A DNA stretch of 64,000 bases from positions 26,566,844 through 26,630,843 of the forward strand of contig OY288243.1 in NCBI GenBank assembly GCA_958450325.1. The letters are read 5' to 3'. This document shows positions 22,446-33,337 of this stretch, in pieces. The notes under the pieces are model-generated. The model did no database searches and was not told the DNA's origin. It was given only the letters and a program-made list of their open reading frames with translations. This DNA is from Agrostemma githago (taxonomy: Eukaryota > Streptophyta > Magnoliopsida > Caryophyllales > Caryophyllaceae). Made by a program: the position numbers and the translations under genes. The first letter of the stretch is position 1, and every line of letters starts with the position of its first letter.

Positions 22446-23018
22446 CAAGCATAAAGCATACATGTACAGCGAATACAAATACAGAGATTAGAAATATACT
22501 AGCAGAATATACGTACATATACGGTAAAAGTAAAAAAATACGAAATACTAAAAAAAACTGAAAAGAAAAAAAAAGGTTAATAATTACAAAACATAATTAA
22601 TAAAATAAATCAATGCATTTAATATGGTGTATTTAATGAAGGAATCTACAAAATTAAAATGAAAAAAAAAGATTCTAAAATGGACACGTGACAACCTTTT
22701 ACTGGTGGTGTACAAACCTCCCTCATACACCAATTGTATCTCTAATCTTTTTGGTGTCAGGTTCACATTGAATATTTTCCAGCCTAATTAAATGCATGAG
22801 CTAATTTTGGATACAAAATAAAATTCTTAAAATAGACCCACCAATAAAAGTTTATACGAATTTAGATTTAATAAGATTTTCGTTAAAGTACAATATATAT
22901 ATATATATGTAAATATAAAATTAGACGATATATTGACTATTGGAGTATTTTTTTCATAAATACATACCATTTTAAATTATCTACTCCGTATTTCCTAACG
23001 AATGAGACCTTAAACGAG

Positions 23019-23034
23019 TCGTGCAATTGCACGA
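23019..23034 (+). terminator. Helitron 3' hairpin
   Basis: The palindrome TCGTGCAATTGCACGA can fold into a 6-bp stem with an AATT loop. It is the expected transposition terminator, 8 nt before the terminal CTAG (23043-23046). Confidence 0.6.
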
Positions 23035-23046
23035 GACCTAAACTAG

Positions 23047-24261
23047 TTAGGTAATATGGCGATCTTCTATATCATACATGCAATTTACTTTTTGGTACGT
23101 ACCTTTTTCGTATTTACGCCGGTCATTTCATCTTCTCCCTACTCAATTTAGGAAAAAAATAGAAACAGTCGACAACGTCCCCTCCAAACTTACCACCAAG
23201 CCGATTCCAGGGCCATCCTTCTTCAACCATTTGCCGGCACCTTCCTCTCCACCATACGACCCAACTACCACCCACCACACTCTCTCCCTCCACATATCAC
23301 CCTAGTAACCGTTCCCTGAGATCACTGGACCACCGCTACTACCTCAGACACCCTCGCTGGACCATCTCATCAACTCCTAGCCGGTGCACCTAACACCTTA
23401 CCCGTCCCTTGCCGGCGCACCCAAAACCCTTACCCAACCACCCATACTACCGCCCCACCAATCGACACTCCACTAACCCGAAACCCTAATTGAAAAAACT
23501 AGAATTGAAATGTCCGTATCTTGAGTTCTACAACTCCAACGAGGGTGATTTAGGTTGGAAAGCTCTTTCTCTTAGCTTTCCAACGATATATGGCATGTCC
23601 ACTTTGAACAAGTAACGAAGAAATGACAGCCATTTGAATTCGTGTGCACGGTAGTGTGACCTACATCGTGACTCGATCGAGTCAGTTAGTGGACACGATT
23701 GAGTTGGGTGGCCAAATTTTGGCAGAACCATCTCGTCAGGCTACTCGATCGAGTCATTCCATGGACTCGATCGAGTTGACCTATATTCGGGCCGTTGATC
23801 TAATTTCGTGAATGACTTATTTTGGGCCCGATTTTATATCTTATTAAGCTTGTATTAAGACGGGATGAATACTACCTTTTTCGTTATTCAGTTTTAGTTT
23901 AGTTTACCTAGTTAGAGAGTTTTTTAGAGATTTCTTAGTTTCGATTTTATGTAGATTCAAGATTCAACTTTTATATTTTTTCCTCAATCATTCGGTATTC
24001 AATTTCAATTCTCTTTCAATTCGTCTTTATTTATTTATTGTTCTAGTATTATTATTGCTTTCAATTTATTGTCTTTCATTATTGTTCGATTGTTATTGCT
24101 TTTTATATAATTCATCGTTGTATGTTTGGATCCGATTATTTCCTTTCTTGTCTGAGTAGTTTAAAATATGCGTAGCTAATTTCTCATCTAGGGTTAAGAG
24201 GATCTATGCATGTTAGGAGAGGTTATAATTGATTGATTGTTTGTTAATCGCATGAACTACC
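23047..24261. other. Remnant of an LTR-type repeat with ACTCGATCGAGT pairs
   Basis: No gene is seen. The stretch 23500-24250 looks like retroelement LTR or leader sequence. It holds ACTCGATCGAGT or near copies at 23671, 23693, 23743 and 23765. TSD CTACC at 24257-24261 marks where the minus-strand Tat-B LTR begins. Confidence 0.45.
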
Positions 24262-25760
24262 TGTGGACGCCCGTCCGCACCGCCCGACACCTGCACGGGA
24301 CCTCTTGTTTCTGCGGCGACCACACACGCGACCCCCTCCCATGGAGGCCGGTCCGATTTCGCGCACGGGGCTATGTGTCGGACCTTAATTTGGTTGACGA
24401 TTCGGATTGTACTAGACGGATGCGGACACCCGTGTTTCCGTTAGAATCGATCGAGACGTGGTTGTAAATGTTTAAAGGCCGATATGTTTGGTAAGACGAC
24501 CTTTTTAGTGAACCAAATTCGTCGCCGATTTGTGGAGTCGCCACTGAGTCAATTATGGGGACTCGGAAACCGTTCAAGTCAACTTTGATCCTTAGCCGAC
24601 TCAAAGTTGAGTGGCACAAGATGTAATCCCCTATAAATTCTAACGCAATACAGTGGCGGAAACACTGTAGATTTGAGATTAAAACACACTGATGTTCTAT
24701 ATTTTACAAAAGAACGGTCAGTCAATACAAAGGCCACTTTTTACAAAAGGGCTAAAAATAAAAGTTCTCCAAATGGGTTTAACAATCCATAAATAAACAT
24801 AAATCAAGCGGAGTAAGATCCACGCCACTCGCTAGCTCACACCAAACCCCGGAACAAATAATACCTTATAAACATAACAGCCACAATTCAGTGGGAAGCA
24901 ACTCAGGCAGTTCTCCCAGTCATATTACATACTATTAAAGCATAATTACTATTATATCAAAATAGTTGAAAATGGAAAACATTTAAAATGATACGGTAAA
25001 ATACTACAAAATGATTCCCAACCTGCAAATCAATGTCAATCCATAATAATAACGGCATTATGGAAATCAATCAGTGCTACGGAATAGACTTTCACTAGGA
25101 TGATACTAAAGTAGCTTCGAGAACTTAGTCAAAACAGATCGGACTTCGGTCTCTAACTAGGCAACTCAACTATAATAAGACTGTGTGCAGCGAGGTCCTG
25201 ACTTAAGTAATGTACACCCCTCCTGGACACCAACCGTAATCCAGTTCAACCTGACGACGACTTACACGATGCGATATCTAAGTTTAAGGTGAAAATATAC
25301 ACACTCCTGAACACAAACCATGCTCAGTTGAACAACCAATGCGTCTCACATAGACACACCAGCTTTATAGTTGTAGACACCCGCATTTTGACTGCCAGGT
25401 GTCTATGGCAGTTTCCCAAAAAAACACCCGATGATGATCGGACGCTAACATGCTTCTGTGCGCTCGGATACGGGCTCAAATCCATTAATCGCTGGCTAAC
25501 ACACTTACGGAGTACAAATATCACAAAATCAACCTCGAATCCAGGCCCAGCGGGCCGTTTCCAATCAAATAAGGCTAATTTGGGCCAAAACCGACACCGG
25601 AATTAAAACCGACTTTTCACGATTGGGTCAATCCTGGTCAAAGTTGTTTCCGAGACACACAAAACAACCCCTCAAACATCAAAAGCCCAATTCAAATTCA
25701 ATCTCATCAAATATCCATGGTCAAGGTCCAAGCGAGTGACCCGCGCGACCCAGCTGGGCC

Positions 25761-25864
25761 ACTCGATCGAGTGTCTCACCCACTCGATCGAGTGGGCCCT
25801 TATTCAAGCCCGACGGCTGACGCACAAGCCCACTCGACCGAGTCAGCTGCCTACTCGGTCGAGT
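25761..25864 (+). repeat. Two pairs of 12-bp palindromes upstream of the LTR TATA box
   Basis: Starts at 25761/25782 and 25832/25853. Each pair has a 9-nt spacer (21-bp step) and the pairs are 71 bp apart. The last site ends 28 bp before the TATA box. Confidence 0.9.
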
Positions 25865-25892
25865 AGCCCTAAACCGGAACCCTAGCTTTTCC

Positions 25893-25900
25893 TATATAAG
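25893..25900 (+). promoter_or_regulatory. Tat-A LTR TATA box
   Basis: TATATAAG, about 520 bp into the LTR. Transcription would start near 25925, giving a long R-U5 region. The same box recurs in the 3' LTR at 38927-38934. Confidence 0.7.
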
Positions 25901-26979
25901 CAATCCTTTGCACACACTTCAAGACACCTTTTTCAGAACTTTTACTACCTCAAATTCAACCCTAGCTCATACTTTCACAAACCCTAGCAACACCCTAGCA
26001 AACCCTAAACTAGCTTTAGGATTCATCAAACCCGAGCCACCATAACTCAACCTCCATAAACCTCGAAGACTCTTGTGTTATAGCCACGGTTACGAGTCCG
26101 CGCCGAGACAAGAACATGTAGGTTGAGGGTGTCAAAACCCCGCTTCTTCTCCTTTCTTCCTCCTCCTCGCGTCGTGTCGTCTTTTTTTACGGGTCGCGTT
26201 CTTTTTTTATTCTTATTATCGCATCATTAATATCAATAATACTAGTATCAAGACATTAAAATATCTATCAATTTGTGTCGAGTATGAAGTGATATTGGAA
26301 TAAGGAAATCCGAATATACAAGTGTACTGCACACGAGTTGACGGTCGCTTGTTCCGATATCCCGATTACTCGATTATTGAGATAGGTCAACTTCAACAAT
26401 AGTTTTCATATCGTTATACTATTATTGTTATTGTTCGCATATCTCATCGATTTCTCAAAAGCAAGCATCGTATTTCTATAAGGGTCGAAACCCGTTGACA
26501 CGGACCCGACATCACAATCCCTAGGGATTTATTCTGATGTCGGAGAAGTCGAGGGAATCAAGTTTTTTTTTATGTTTTCAATTAAAGCGTCGATTTTGGA
26601 TTCGATACCAATTTCATAATTGGATATCGAGTCTAATGATCAAGTCATACGAATTAATTAACGCGATTTATTGATATCACGATAATTAATTTGAAGCGAC
26701 TAAAATTAATTTATTTATTCTCTATTTCACTCTAATATTCCATATCGATTCAAATAATCGAGTGTGGAATATAACGAGTATTCAAAAGTAGAATCGAGTA
26801 TAAATTCAACAATATTTATATTCGGCTCAACAAAGTTTGCGATTTATAAAAAACCAAGTCGTGTGTAAATTGTGACATATTTACGCCCGATACGGCCAAA
26901 TCGTCAAACTCTCAAAAATCAAAAGCAATTTCGAAATCAATTTTCAATTTGCAAACGAATTACAATTCGTACAGGGGGC

Positions 26980-27199
26980 ACTCGACCGAGTGCCTAACCC
27001 ACTCGGTCGAGTGGCACCCCAAAATTGAACCAGAAAGTCTGTCACGACACCCACTCGGTCGAGTCTCACAGTGACTCGGTCGGGTGGACGTGTACTCGAC
27101 CGAGTTGGTCAATAACTCGGCCGAGTACGATCTGTACCACGAAACAGAAACATCTTTTCAGAGCCTACTCGATCGAGTCTATCAACTACTCGATCGAGT
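26980..27199 (+). repeat. Cluster of eight 12-bp palindromes in the LTR
   Basis: ACTCGRYCGAGT or one-off variants start at 26980, 27001, 27053, 27074, 27094, 27115, 27167 and 27188. Within-pair steps are 21 bp and pair-to-pair steps 73, 41 and 73 bp. The region is transcribed if the 25893 TATA is used. Confidence 0.9.
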
Positions 27200-27996
27200 G
27201 GCCTCATAACGACTACAAACGCGAGTCGTACATTATTCTATTTTTTAAACTCGATAGTATTTTACGACTCAGGACAACGCGTGCATAATTAATCACGTGT
27301 ATACTATCTTTTCAAACCGTGCATCCTCATATTTGCATCCTTCAATTCAATTCATTATTTGCACAAACCGTTAATATCGATTTACCGTTACTAACCGTTT
27401 GCTTGTTTCTTTTGTCGATTTAATTCTTGTTCGTTTATTGTACTAAATGAACCCGCATGCTAAATTCCACTTTGACGTAGAATTAATTGCATTAAATTGA
27501 CTTAGAAACCCTTTTCAAATTCAATTCACATGTTTATGGAAAATACTCTTTGCATATCATTTTCCCGTTTAACTAGCGCGCGTATTGTAAGTCATTCAAA
27601 TTCTTAGTAGAGGCCGCTAATGTGCGGGCGGGGTTGGGTGTCCTTTGTGGGCTTCTCAACACGTACCCTCACCCCTTACTCAGAACCTCGGTTTCCGGAT
27701 GCCCGAAACCGTTGGCGCACGAGAGTCATTCAATACACAATATCCGATAACGTCGGTATTGATATCAAATGCAAAGGGACGAGCCCAATAAACTCTGACA
27801 TCGGAAATGGGCCGTATTTTGTATACGGACCACTACGACATAGAGTGGGCTCGAATGGTTCCGAATGACCATAAAATTCGGTGGCGACTCCACATAGACC
27901 TAAATTTCAATTCGATCCGTTTCATATGGAGATTCATTCGCCTACCCAAACCCGCGCGTGGCCGCGTCGGGGTGGACCTATGTCATGTCCACAATT

Positions 27997-28014
27997 TGGC
28001 GACTCCGCTGGGGA
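27997..28014 (+). promoter_or_regulatory. Tat-A primer binding site
   Basis: TGGCGACTCCGCTGGGGA starts 3 nt after the 5' LTR. Its complement ends in CCA, as expected for a tRNA 3' end. A tRNA-Arg primer, usual for Tat elements, is inferred and not checked. Confidence 0.8.
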
Positions 28015-29071
28015 TTAACTGATGCGTGACTTACCATCGGCATCCTCCGGGTGAGACTCGAATAGAAATCGTTTGACAAATACAATGCGCGTGTTAGTTT
28101 TACGGTTCATGCATAACCCATATTTTCCCGGGCCGGTACTGGTGACCGACGTCCCACTATACCATTGATGTATTCCAATATGGATATGTCAAAAGGTGTC
28201 CATAGTCCATTCGAGTGGGTTTCGCGGCATGTTCTAAGCTCAATTCGACTTAGAGAGTCCGTCCCGATCAACGTCTAGACTATGTACACTGGTATAGACC
28301 CTTTCAGACCGACCGAGACTTAGTGTAGAGCATACATAGCGTCGTTATAATGCTTGTGTAACTACGTGCTACTTGGTTTCCGAGTCATTTTTCAAAAATA
28401 TCAACTTTTCAAAAATTACATCCTCCTTTTCAAGATATTCGATTTTCAAAACCCGGGACATACCGAATTTAGGACTTATGATTTTACTCAAAATAGCCTA
28501 TTTTCTAGCCGGTATGCTGCCCAAATCAAAACTCAAACTTTCAAAACTCGTGGCCCAATGACTTTTTCGTCCTTTCTTCCGGAAATTTGGGCCATTCACC
28601 GAGTCCACTCGGTCCCTTTTTCAAAAATCAATCAATTTTCAAAACATTCCCCCTCTTAGGACTTCCCATATTTAGCAGTGTCGGGTCGAGTCTTAAGTTG
28701 TCAAGGTTTCTAGCGTCGAAACTCTGTCGATCTTACATCACGAGTTTCTTCCCTATCCCAGTCCGCCTTATTAGACTAAGGCAAGGCCCACCTAAGTAGG
28801 ACATACTCTTACGAAGGAGGGCCCGTCAACACGATCGAGTCAAAAGTCTGGGGATGTCTCGCGTGAACCTTCCTTCGAACCGGACTAGGCCCACTTGCCG
28901 AATCCTAAGGAAGGCCCACACTTCACAAGTCACCCGTCTAAGTGTCTTCTTCGAGTCATTTCCCTTTTAGTCTCGTTTGGGATGTACTTTCTATTCCGGG
29001 ATTTCTGGGTTAGTTTCTGATTACGTGGTGTTCTTACAGACAGGCCAGCCACAACCCGACATCAACGCAAG
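28015..29071 (+). other. Tat-A leader between PBS and gag
   Basis: About 1.06 kb without a credible ORF; the short open frames here are not conserved in the Tat-C leader (59880-61258), whose sequence is otherwise clearly related. It probably carries packaging and dimerisation signals, by analogy. Confidence 0.6.
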
Positions 29072-32000
29072 ATGGAGGATTTGAAAAATGCCCTAACCAA
29101 GATCGAGACTCAACTGACCTCCATCCTCGCTAACCAAGCAACTTTGGACACCCGTCTGAGCACTGTGGAGAAGACGGTCCCAGTTGAAGGAGGCGATTCC
29201 GTTGGGCCCATAGCCGAATTGGTCAGTGTCGTTCGCAGGCTCGAGGAGCAAGTCCACTTGTCAACAAGCAACTCGATCCACTCCGAAAATGCTCGCATTT
29301 ATTCACCTTTGAATGACGAGCTGCCGGCCAACCTCAACTTGACGGGAATTCCTATGTTTGAGGGTACCGAAGACCCGGTCCATCATATCCGGGCCTTCAA
29401 AGACTTCATGGCAGTCAAAGGGGTAAAGTCCACCATGTTCAAGCACTTATTCCCTTCCTCCTTGGAGAAGCATCCCAGAGCCTGGTTCTACAGGCTCGAC
29501 CCCAAGAAATACAAGACTTGGGATGACGTGGCGACCGAATTTGCTCGGAATTACGCCGATAACACTGAAATCCAGACTACAATGCGTACTCTGGAGGTAA
29601 TGGCCCAAGAGCCCAAAGAAGGGTTCACAAAATATCTGCAAAGGTGGAGGGCTGAGAGTGTGAAGCTGGTCGACAAGCCCGGCGAGAAGGCCCTAGTGGA
29701 AGCCTTCGTCAAAAATCTACTCCCATCCTACCGGGTCCATCTCCGGTATGCTATTATCCCAAACTTTGCTGTCCTTACTGAAATGGGCACGAGAATCGAG
29801 GATGACCTGAGGCTAGAGAGTCTGACTAAGGCCTCTGCCAAAGGATATCAAGGGGCAAGTTCATCTACAATCAAGCCCACACCCGCAGCTGCAACTCGCA
29901 GCATCTTCGACGAGGTAAACCTGCTCGACACCTCATCTAAAAAGAATACACCAAATCGGGTATTCACAGATATAGGGACTACCTATACTTATGCCTTACA
30001 GAGGCTATCCTCAAAGGGCCTAATCCAACCGATAGGCCCAACTGCAGAACCTCCAGTGGAAAAGAGGCCCAAAACTTACAATGCCCAGGCCTATTGTCAG
30101 TATCACCGGGGTAACGGGCATGATACTGAAAAATGTTGGAGGTTAAAACACCTGATCCAGGACCTTATCGAGAGCGGGAAAATCCCGTTGCCCGGAGACA
30201 AGCCGAGCAACAAAGAAAACCCATTCAGCGCTCATGCTATCTTCACCGGTGAGGTAATTGACTGTTCTCACCTCATCTCTCCCTATATCCCACAAGTCAA
30301 CGGGATATGGTTCGACGACGAGGATGATGTGTACTTAACCAAAGGGGAAGCTGTCCCCATCACCCTCGAAGAGGTCCGACAGGCTAAGTCCAAAGCCTTA
30401 GCCACCAATCATCTCGCCGCAGCTGGGCGTCCCATTCCTATATCCGTCACTGAACCCGCCAGGACGGAGCCTACCCTTGAAGAACCAAGCCCAGGCACGG
30501 CTCTGGTCCAACAAATGAAGAGGGTCCGAGCCGATCTAACCATATGGCAACTATTGGTTAGCTCACAAGCTCATCGGGAAGCACTGACTAAGGCTCTCGA
30601 TGAAATCAAGGTTGATTCAGAGGCTACCCTTGCTGAAATGGTAGCCACCATCATGCCCTACCTTAAGGGCAAATCCAAAGAAGAAGGCCCACTTATAACC
30701 TTCTCTGAAGCTGATCTGCCACCATTTGGGCCCAATCACAATCTGGCCCTATACATCACGGTCATCTGCAAAGGTAAATATCTCCCGATGACCCTTATCG
30801 ACGATGGATCAGCCGTGAATGTCCTTCCTCTAAGGACCGCAAAAGCACTCGGCATCACCGATGCCGATTACCTTCCAACGGCGCAGACTATCCAGGCCTT
30901 CGACGGAAGCCCGAAACCTGTCACCGGGGCCGTGAAATTGAAGATCATAGCAGGCCCAATCGAAAAGGAATTGGAATTTCAGGTGATAGATGTCACCTCA
31001 TCATTCAATCTTTTGCTGGGAAGGCCTTGGATCCACGCAGTCAAGGCCGTGTCATCTACCCTCCATCGAAAAGTCAAGATGCCCCTCAAAGACGGTATCA
31101 TCACGCTGGAGGCGACCCCAATTACCGTAGCAAGCTGCAACGCTACAGGCCGGGCCGACCCACGAGGATTTGATTTCGTAGGCATGATCGAAGAAGAATA
31201 TCTCTTTAGGCCCTACTTCACAACTAGCATCGACACGATGCTACAAAATCTGGGTTACCTACCCGGAATAACCTCAAGGCCATACCTTCCAGCAGGGAGG
31301 ATTATCGAGGTTCTAAACGATGGCGAGTCACATTTCGGACTGGGGTATGCTATAACCCCGAAAAACGTGGTTCGGGCCGGTATTCACAAGGCCGTCGACA
31401 TTATCAAGGGTACTTACATAAGCCCTTATAGCCTGAAGTTAACGGATTACTTCGTTACTCCGGTCTTCGGAGCCATCCAAGTGGGCCTCTACCAACCCAC
31501 CGTCACATATCCCGAGACCAAAAAGGCTCGGGAATGCAATTTCATCCCTGATGATATATTCACCATCGTCCAGGCCGAATCAAAGAAAAGCAAAAGCAAC
31601 TCCGAGCCCGTGCTGGGGCTCTTATTCGGGGAAGACAAAGCCGTCCCCGCTCCAAAGAGCGACTTGGTCAACCTGATCCTCCGCAGCGATCGGTTCGACC
31701 CAACCAAGCTAATCACTGAGGTCGGCGCCAACACCGAAACGAGGGCTTGGAGGAAGACCATAAAATGGACCGACGGTCAAGGACGGGTCTACAAGCTGAC
31801 CACCGGCGAGGGAGACATGCCAGATACCGAGTCTGAGTCAGAGTCAGAGTCGGAGTCTGAGTCCGAGTCTAGAGGGTCTGGTGCTAAAGTCGAGTCTGTA
31901 ACCCCTCTTCCCTTATCCACTGAGGTCTCGGGGCCTGTCCCAAGACCTCTCCCTATCCCGGCACTGACCAATGATCAGATGGCAGCTCTATTCGAGCTAT

Positions 32001-33337
32001 TTTCAAAATTTACCATCAATAATAATAACGAACACCGTTCTGCTTACGACTTGTCTTATTTCCAAAATTCTCTCAATTTCAAAAATTTTATATGCAATGA
32101 CATTGAGAAACCCGACGAACAGGTACCCCTACCTCAACATCTGGTCGAGCAGCTCGAGCAAAGGGAATCCCGAGATCCGGGAATCGAAGAAACCGAGTCC
32201 ATCAATGTGGGAACCACTCTAGAGCACCAGATGCTTAAGTTGGGCCTATCTTTAGATCCTGAGGAGAGAAAACAACTCACAGACCTCCTCCAGGAATTCA
32301 AAGACGTCTTTGCATGGTCCTACAAGGACATGCCGGGTATAGACCGGGAGATTGCCGAACACCGAATACCCATCAAAGATGGGTGCAAACCGGTAAAGCA
32401 GAAACTCAGAAGAATGAAGCCCGAGTGGTCTCTTAAAGTCAAGGAAGAGGTCGATAAACAATTTAAAGCAGGCTTTATACAAGTGTCTGAATATCCAGAC
32501 TGGGTTGCAAACATCGTGCCGGTACCCAAGAAGGACGGCAAGGTGCGGGTTTGCGTGGACTTCCGGGATCTTAACAAGGCAAGCCCAAAAGACGATTTTC
32601 CGTTACCACACATCGACATGCTGGTGGATAACACGGCCGATCATGCCCTTCTATCGTTCATGGACGGGTATGCCGGGTATAATCAGATTAAAATGGCGGA
32701 AGAGGACATGGGTAAGACCACCTTCATTACACCTTGGGGTACTTACTGTTACACCGTCATGCCATTTGGGCTTATCAACGCCGGGGCCACTTATCAACGG
32801 ACCGCCACTACCTTACTCCACGACATGATGCATAAGGAAGTGGAGGTTTATGTGGATGACATGATCGTCAAATCCAAGGACCGAAGCGGGCACATTTCAG
32901 CCCTAAGAAAATTCGTCACCCGGCTACGTAAATACAACATGAGACTGAACCCACAAAAATGCAGTTTTGGGGTAACGTCGAGCAAATTACTGGGCCATAT
33001 CGTTAGCAAACGCGGCATCGAGGTCGACCCAGCTAAAATCAAGGCCATCACCGAGATGCAACCACCCAAAACCGAAAAGGAAATAAGGGGGTTTCTCGGA
33101 AAAGTCCAATACATCAGCCGGTTCATTTCGAAACTAACCATGGTATGCGAACCCATCTTCAAGAAGCTAAAAATCGGAGAACGGGTGCTATGGGACGGCA
33201 AATGTCAAGCGGATTTTGACAAAATCAAGGAGGTGTTGTCTGCTCCGCCGGTACTAATGCCACCTCAACACGGTCTGCCTTTGTCGTTATACCTAACGAC
33301 GACGGAGACGGCCATAGGGGCTATCTGGCCCAGATAG
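29072..33337 (+). CDS. Tat-A gag-protease-reverse transcriptase (ORF truncated by frameshift)
   Basis: An ORF of 1421 aa. A coiled-coil-like N-terminus is followed by the retrotransposon gag domain (about residues 85-240, with HIRAFKDFMAVKGVKS and WDDVATEFARNYAD). A zinc knuckle of CHHC type, CX2HX4HX4C, lies near 341-356. An aspartic protease with IDDGSAVNVLPL lies near 574 (DDGS in place of the common DTGA, as in Tat relatives). A Ser-Glu repeat is near 918-931. Reverse transcriptase (about 1120-1310) has DFRDLNKASPKDDFPLP, MPFGLINAGATYQR and the catalytic YVDD near 1259. The frame runs into the first RNase H-like segment and stops after WPR because of a one-base deletion near 33324. Its product would make the virus-like particle core and copy the RNA. 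Confidence 0.92.
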   Translation: MEDLKNALTKIETQLTSILANQATLDTRLSTVEKTVPVEGGDSVGPIAELVSVVRRLEEQVHLSTSNSIHSENARIYSPLNDELPANLNLTGIPMFEGTEDPVHHIRAFKDFMAVKGVKSTMFKHLFPSSLEKHPRAWFYRLDPKKYKTWDDVATEFARNYADNTEIQTTMRTLEVMAQEPKEGFTKYLQRWRAESVKLVDKPGEKALVEAFVKNLLPSYRVHLRYAIIPNFAVLTEMGTRIEDDLRLESLTKASAKGYQGASSSTIKPTPAAATRSIFDEVNLLDTSSKKNTPNRVFTDIGTTYTYALQRLSSKGLIQPIGPTAEPPVEKRPKTYNAQAYCQYHRGNGHDTEKCWRLKHLIQDLIESGKIPLPGDKPSNKENPFSAHAIFTGEVIDCSHLISPYIPQVNGIWFDDEDDVYLTKGEAVPITLEEVRQAKSKALATNHLAAAGRPIPISVTEPARTEPTLEEPSPGTALVQQMKRVRADLTIWQLLVSSQAHREALTKALDEIKVDSEATLAEMVATIMPYLKGKSKEEGPLITFSEADLPPFGPNHNLALYITVICKGKYLPMTLIDDGSAVNVLPLRTAKALGITDADYLPTAQTIQAFDGSPKPVTGAVKLKIIAGPIEKELEFQVIDVTSSFNLLLGRPWIHAVKAVSSTLHRKVKMPLKDGIITLEATPITVASCNATGRADPRGFDFVGMIEEEYLFRPYFTTSIDTMLQNLGYLPGITSRPYLPAGRIIEVLNDGESHFGLGYAITPKNVVRAGIHKAVDIIKGTYISPYSLKLTDYFVTPVFGAIQVGLYQPTVTYPETKKARECNFIPDDIFTIVQAESKKSKSNSEPVLGLLFGEDKAVPAPKSDLVNLILRSDRFDPTKLITEVGANTETRAWRKTIKWTDGQGRVYKLTTGEGDMPDTESESESESESESESRGSGAKVESVTPLPLSTEVSGPVPRPLPIPALTNDQMAALFELFSKFTINNNNEHRSAYDLSYFQNSLNFKNFICNDIEKPDEQVPLPQHLVEQLEQRESRDPGIEETESINVGTTLEHQMLKLGLSLDPEERKQLTDLLQEFKDVFAWSYKDMPGIDREIAEHRIPIKDGCKPVKQKLRRMKPEWSLKVKEEVDKQFKAGFIQVSEYPDWVANIVPVPKKDGKVRVCVDFRDLNKASPKDDFPLPHIDMLVDNTADHALLSFMDGYAGYNQIKMAEEDMGKTTFITPWGTYCYTVMPFGLINAGATYQRTATTLLHDMMHKEVEVYVDDMIVKSKDRSGHISALRKFVTRLRKYNMRLNPQKCSFGVTSSKLLGHIVSKRGIEVDPAKIKAITEMQPPKTEKEIRGFLGKVQYISRFISKLTMVCEPIFKKLKIGERVLWDGKCQADFDKIKEVLSAPPVLMPPQHGLPLSLYLTTTETAIGAIWPR

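Larger units (their letters stand above)
19016..22745. mobile_element. AT-rich element nested in the Helitron, TIR-like ends
   Basis: The left end agagatacgagtgtatggg and following ttgtacaccacca are mirrored at the right end by tggtggtgtacaaa and ccaattgtatctct (about 22692-22745), an imperfect inverted repeat of about 45 bp. No transposase is seen in 3.7 kb. The target duplication is unclear. It contains tRNA-like modules and a tandem duplication. It might alternatively be an internal part of the Helitron family. Confidence 0.45.
18812..23046 (+). mobile_element. Helitron (non-autonomous), interrupted by another element
   Basis: The 5' end is TCCTCTATATACTAATTGAG after an A. The 3' end is a 16-bp palindrome TCGTGCAATTGCACGA, 8 nt, then CTAG followed by T, matching the Helitron rule of a hairpin before CTRR and insertion between A and T. 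There is no Rep/helicase ORF. The 5' terminal ~140 bp is present twice (18812-18952 and again from 18953), so one Helitron end landed in or duplicated beside another. The text after the second copy resumes only at about 22755. Confidence 0.65.
25372..27993 (+). repeat. Tat-A 5' LTR
   Basis: 2622 bp, TG to CA, the same length as the 3' LTR. It contains a TATA box, twelve ACTCGRYCGAGT palindromes and the segment ttactcagaacctcggtttc near its 3' end, which is shared (reversed) with the Tat-B and Tat-C LTRs. Confidence 0.95.

Noticed and set aside
23078..23305. 75-aa Pro/Thr-rich ORF after the Helitron
   Set aside because: Low-complexity composition, no domain, no supporting promoter.
27025..27288. 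87-aa ORF in the Tat-A LTR (also at 40059)
   Set aside because: It covers the palindrome cluster. It is preserved in both LTRs only because they are near identical, and I see no known motif.
28354..28799. Overlapping short ORFs in the Tat-A leader, considered as an Ogre-type ORF1
   Set aside because: Too short, not conserved in the Tat-C leader, no good start context.
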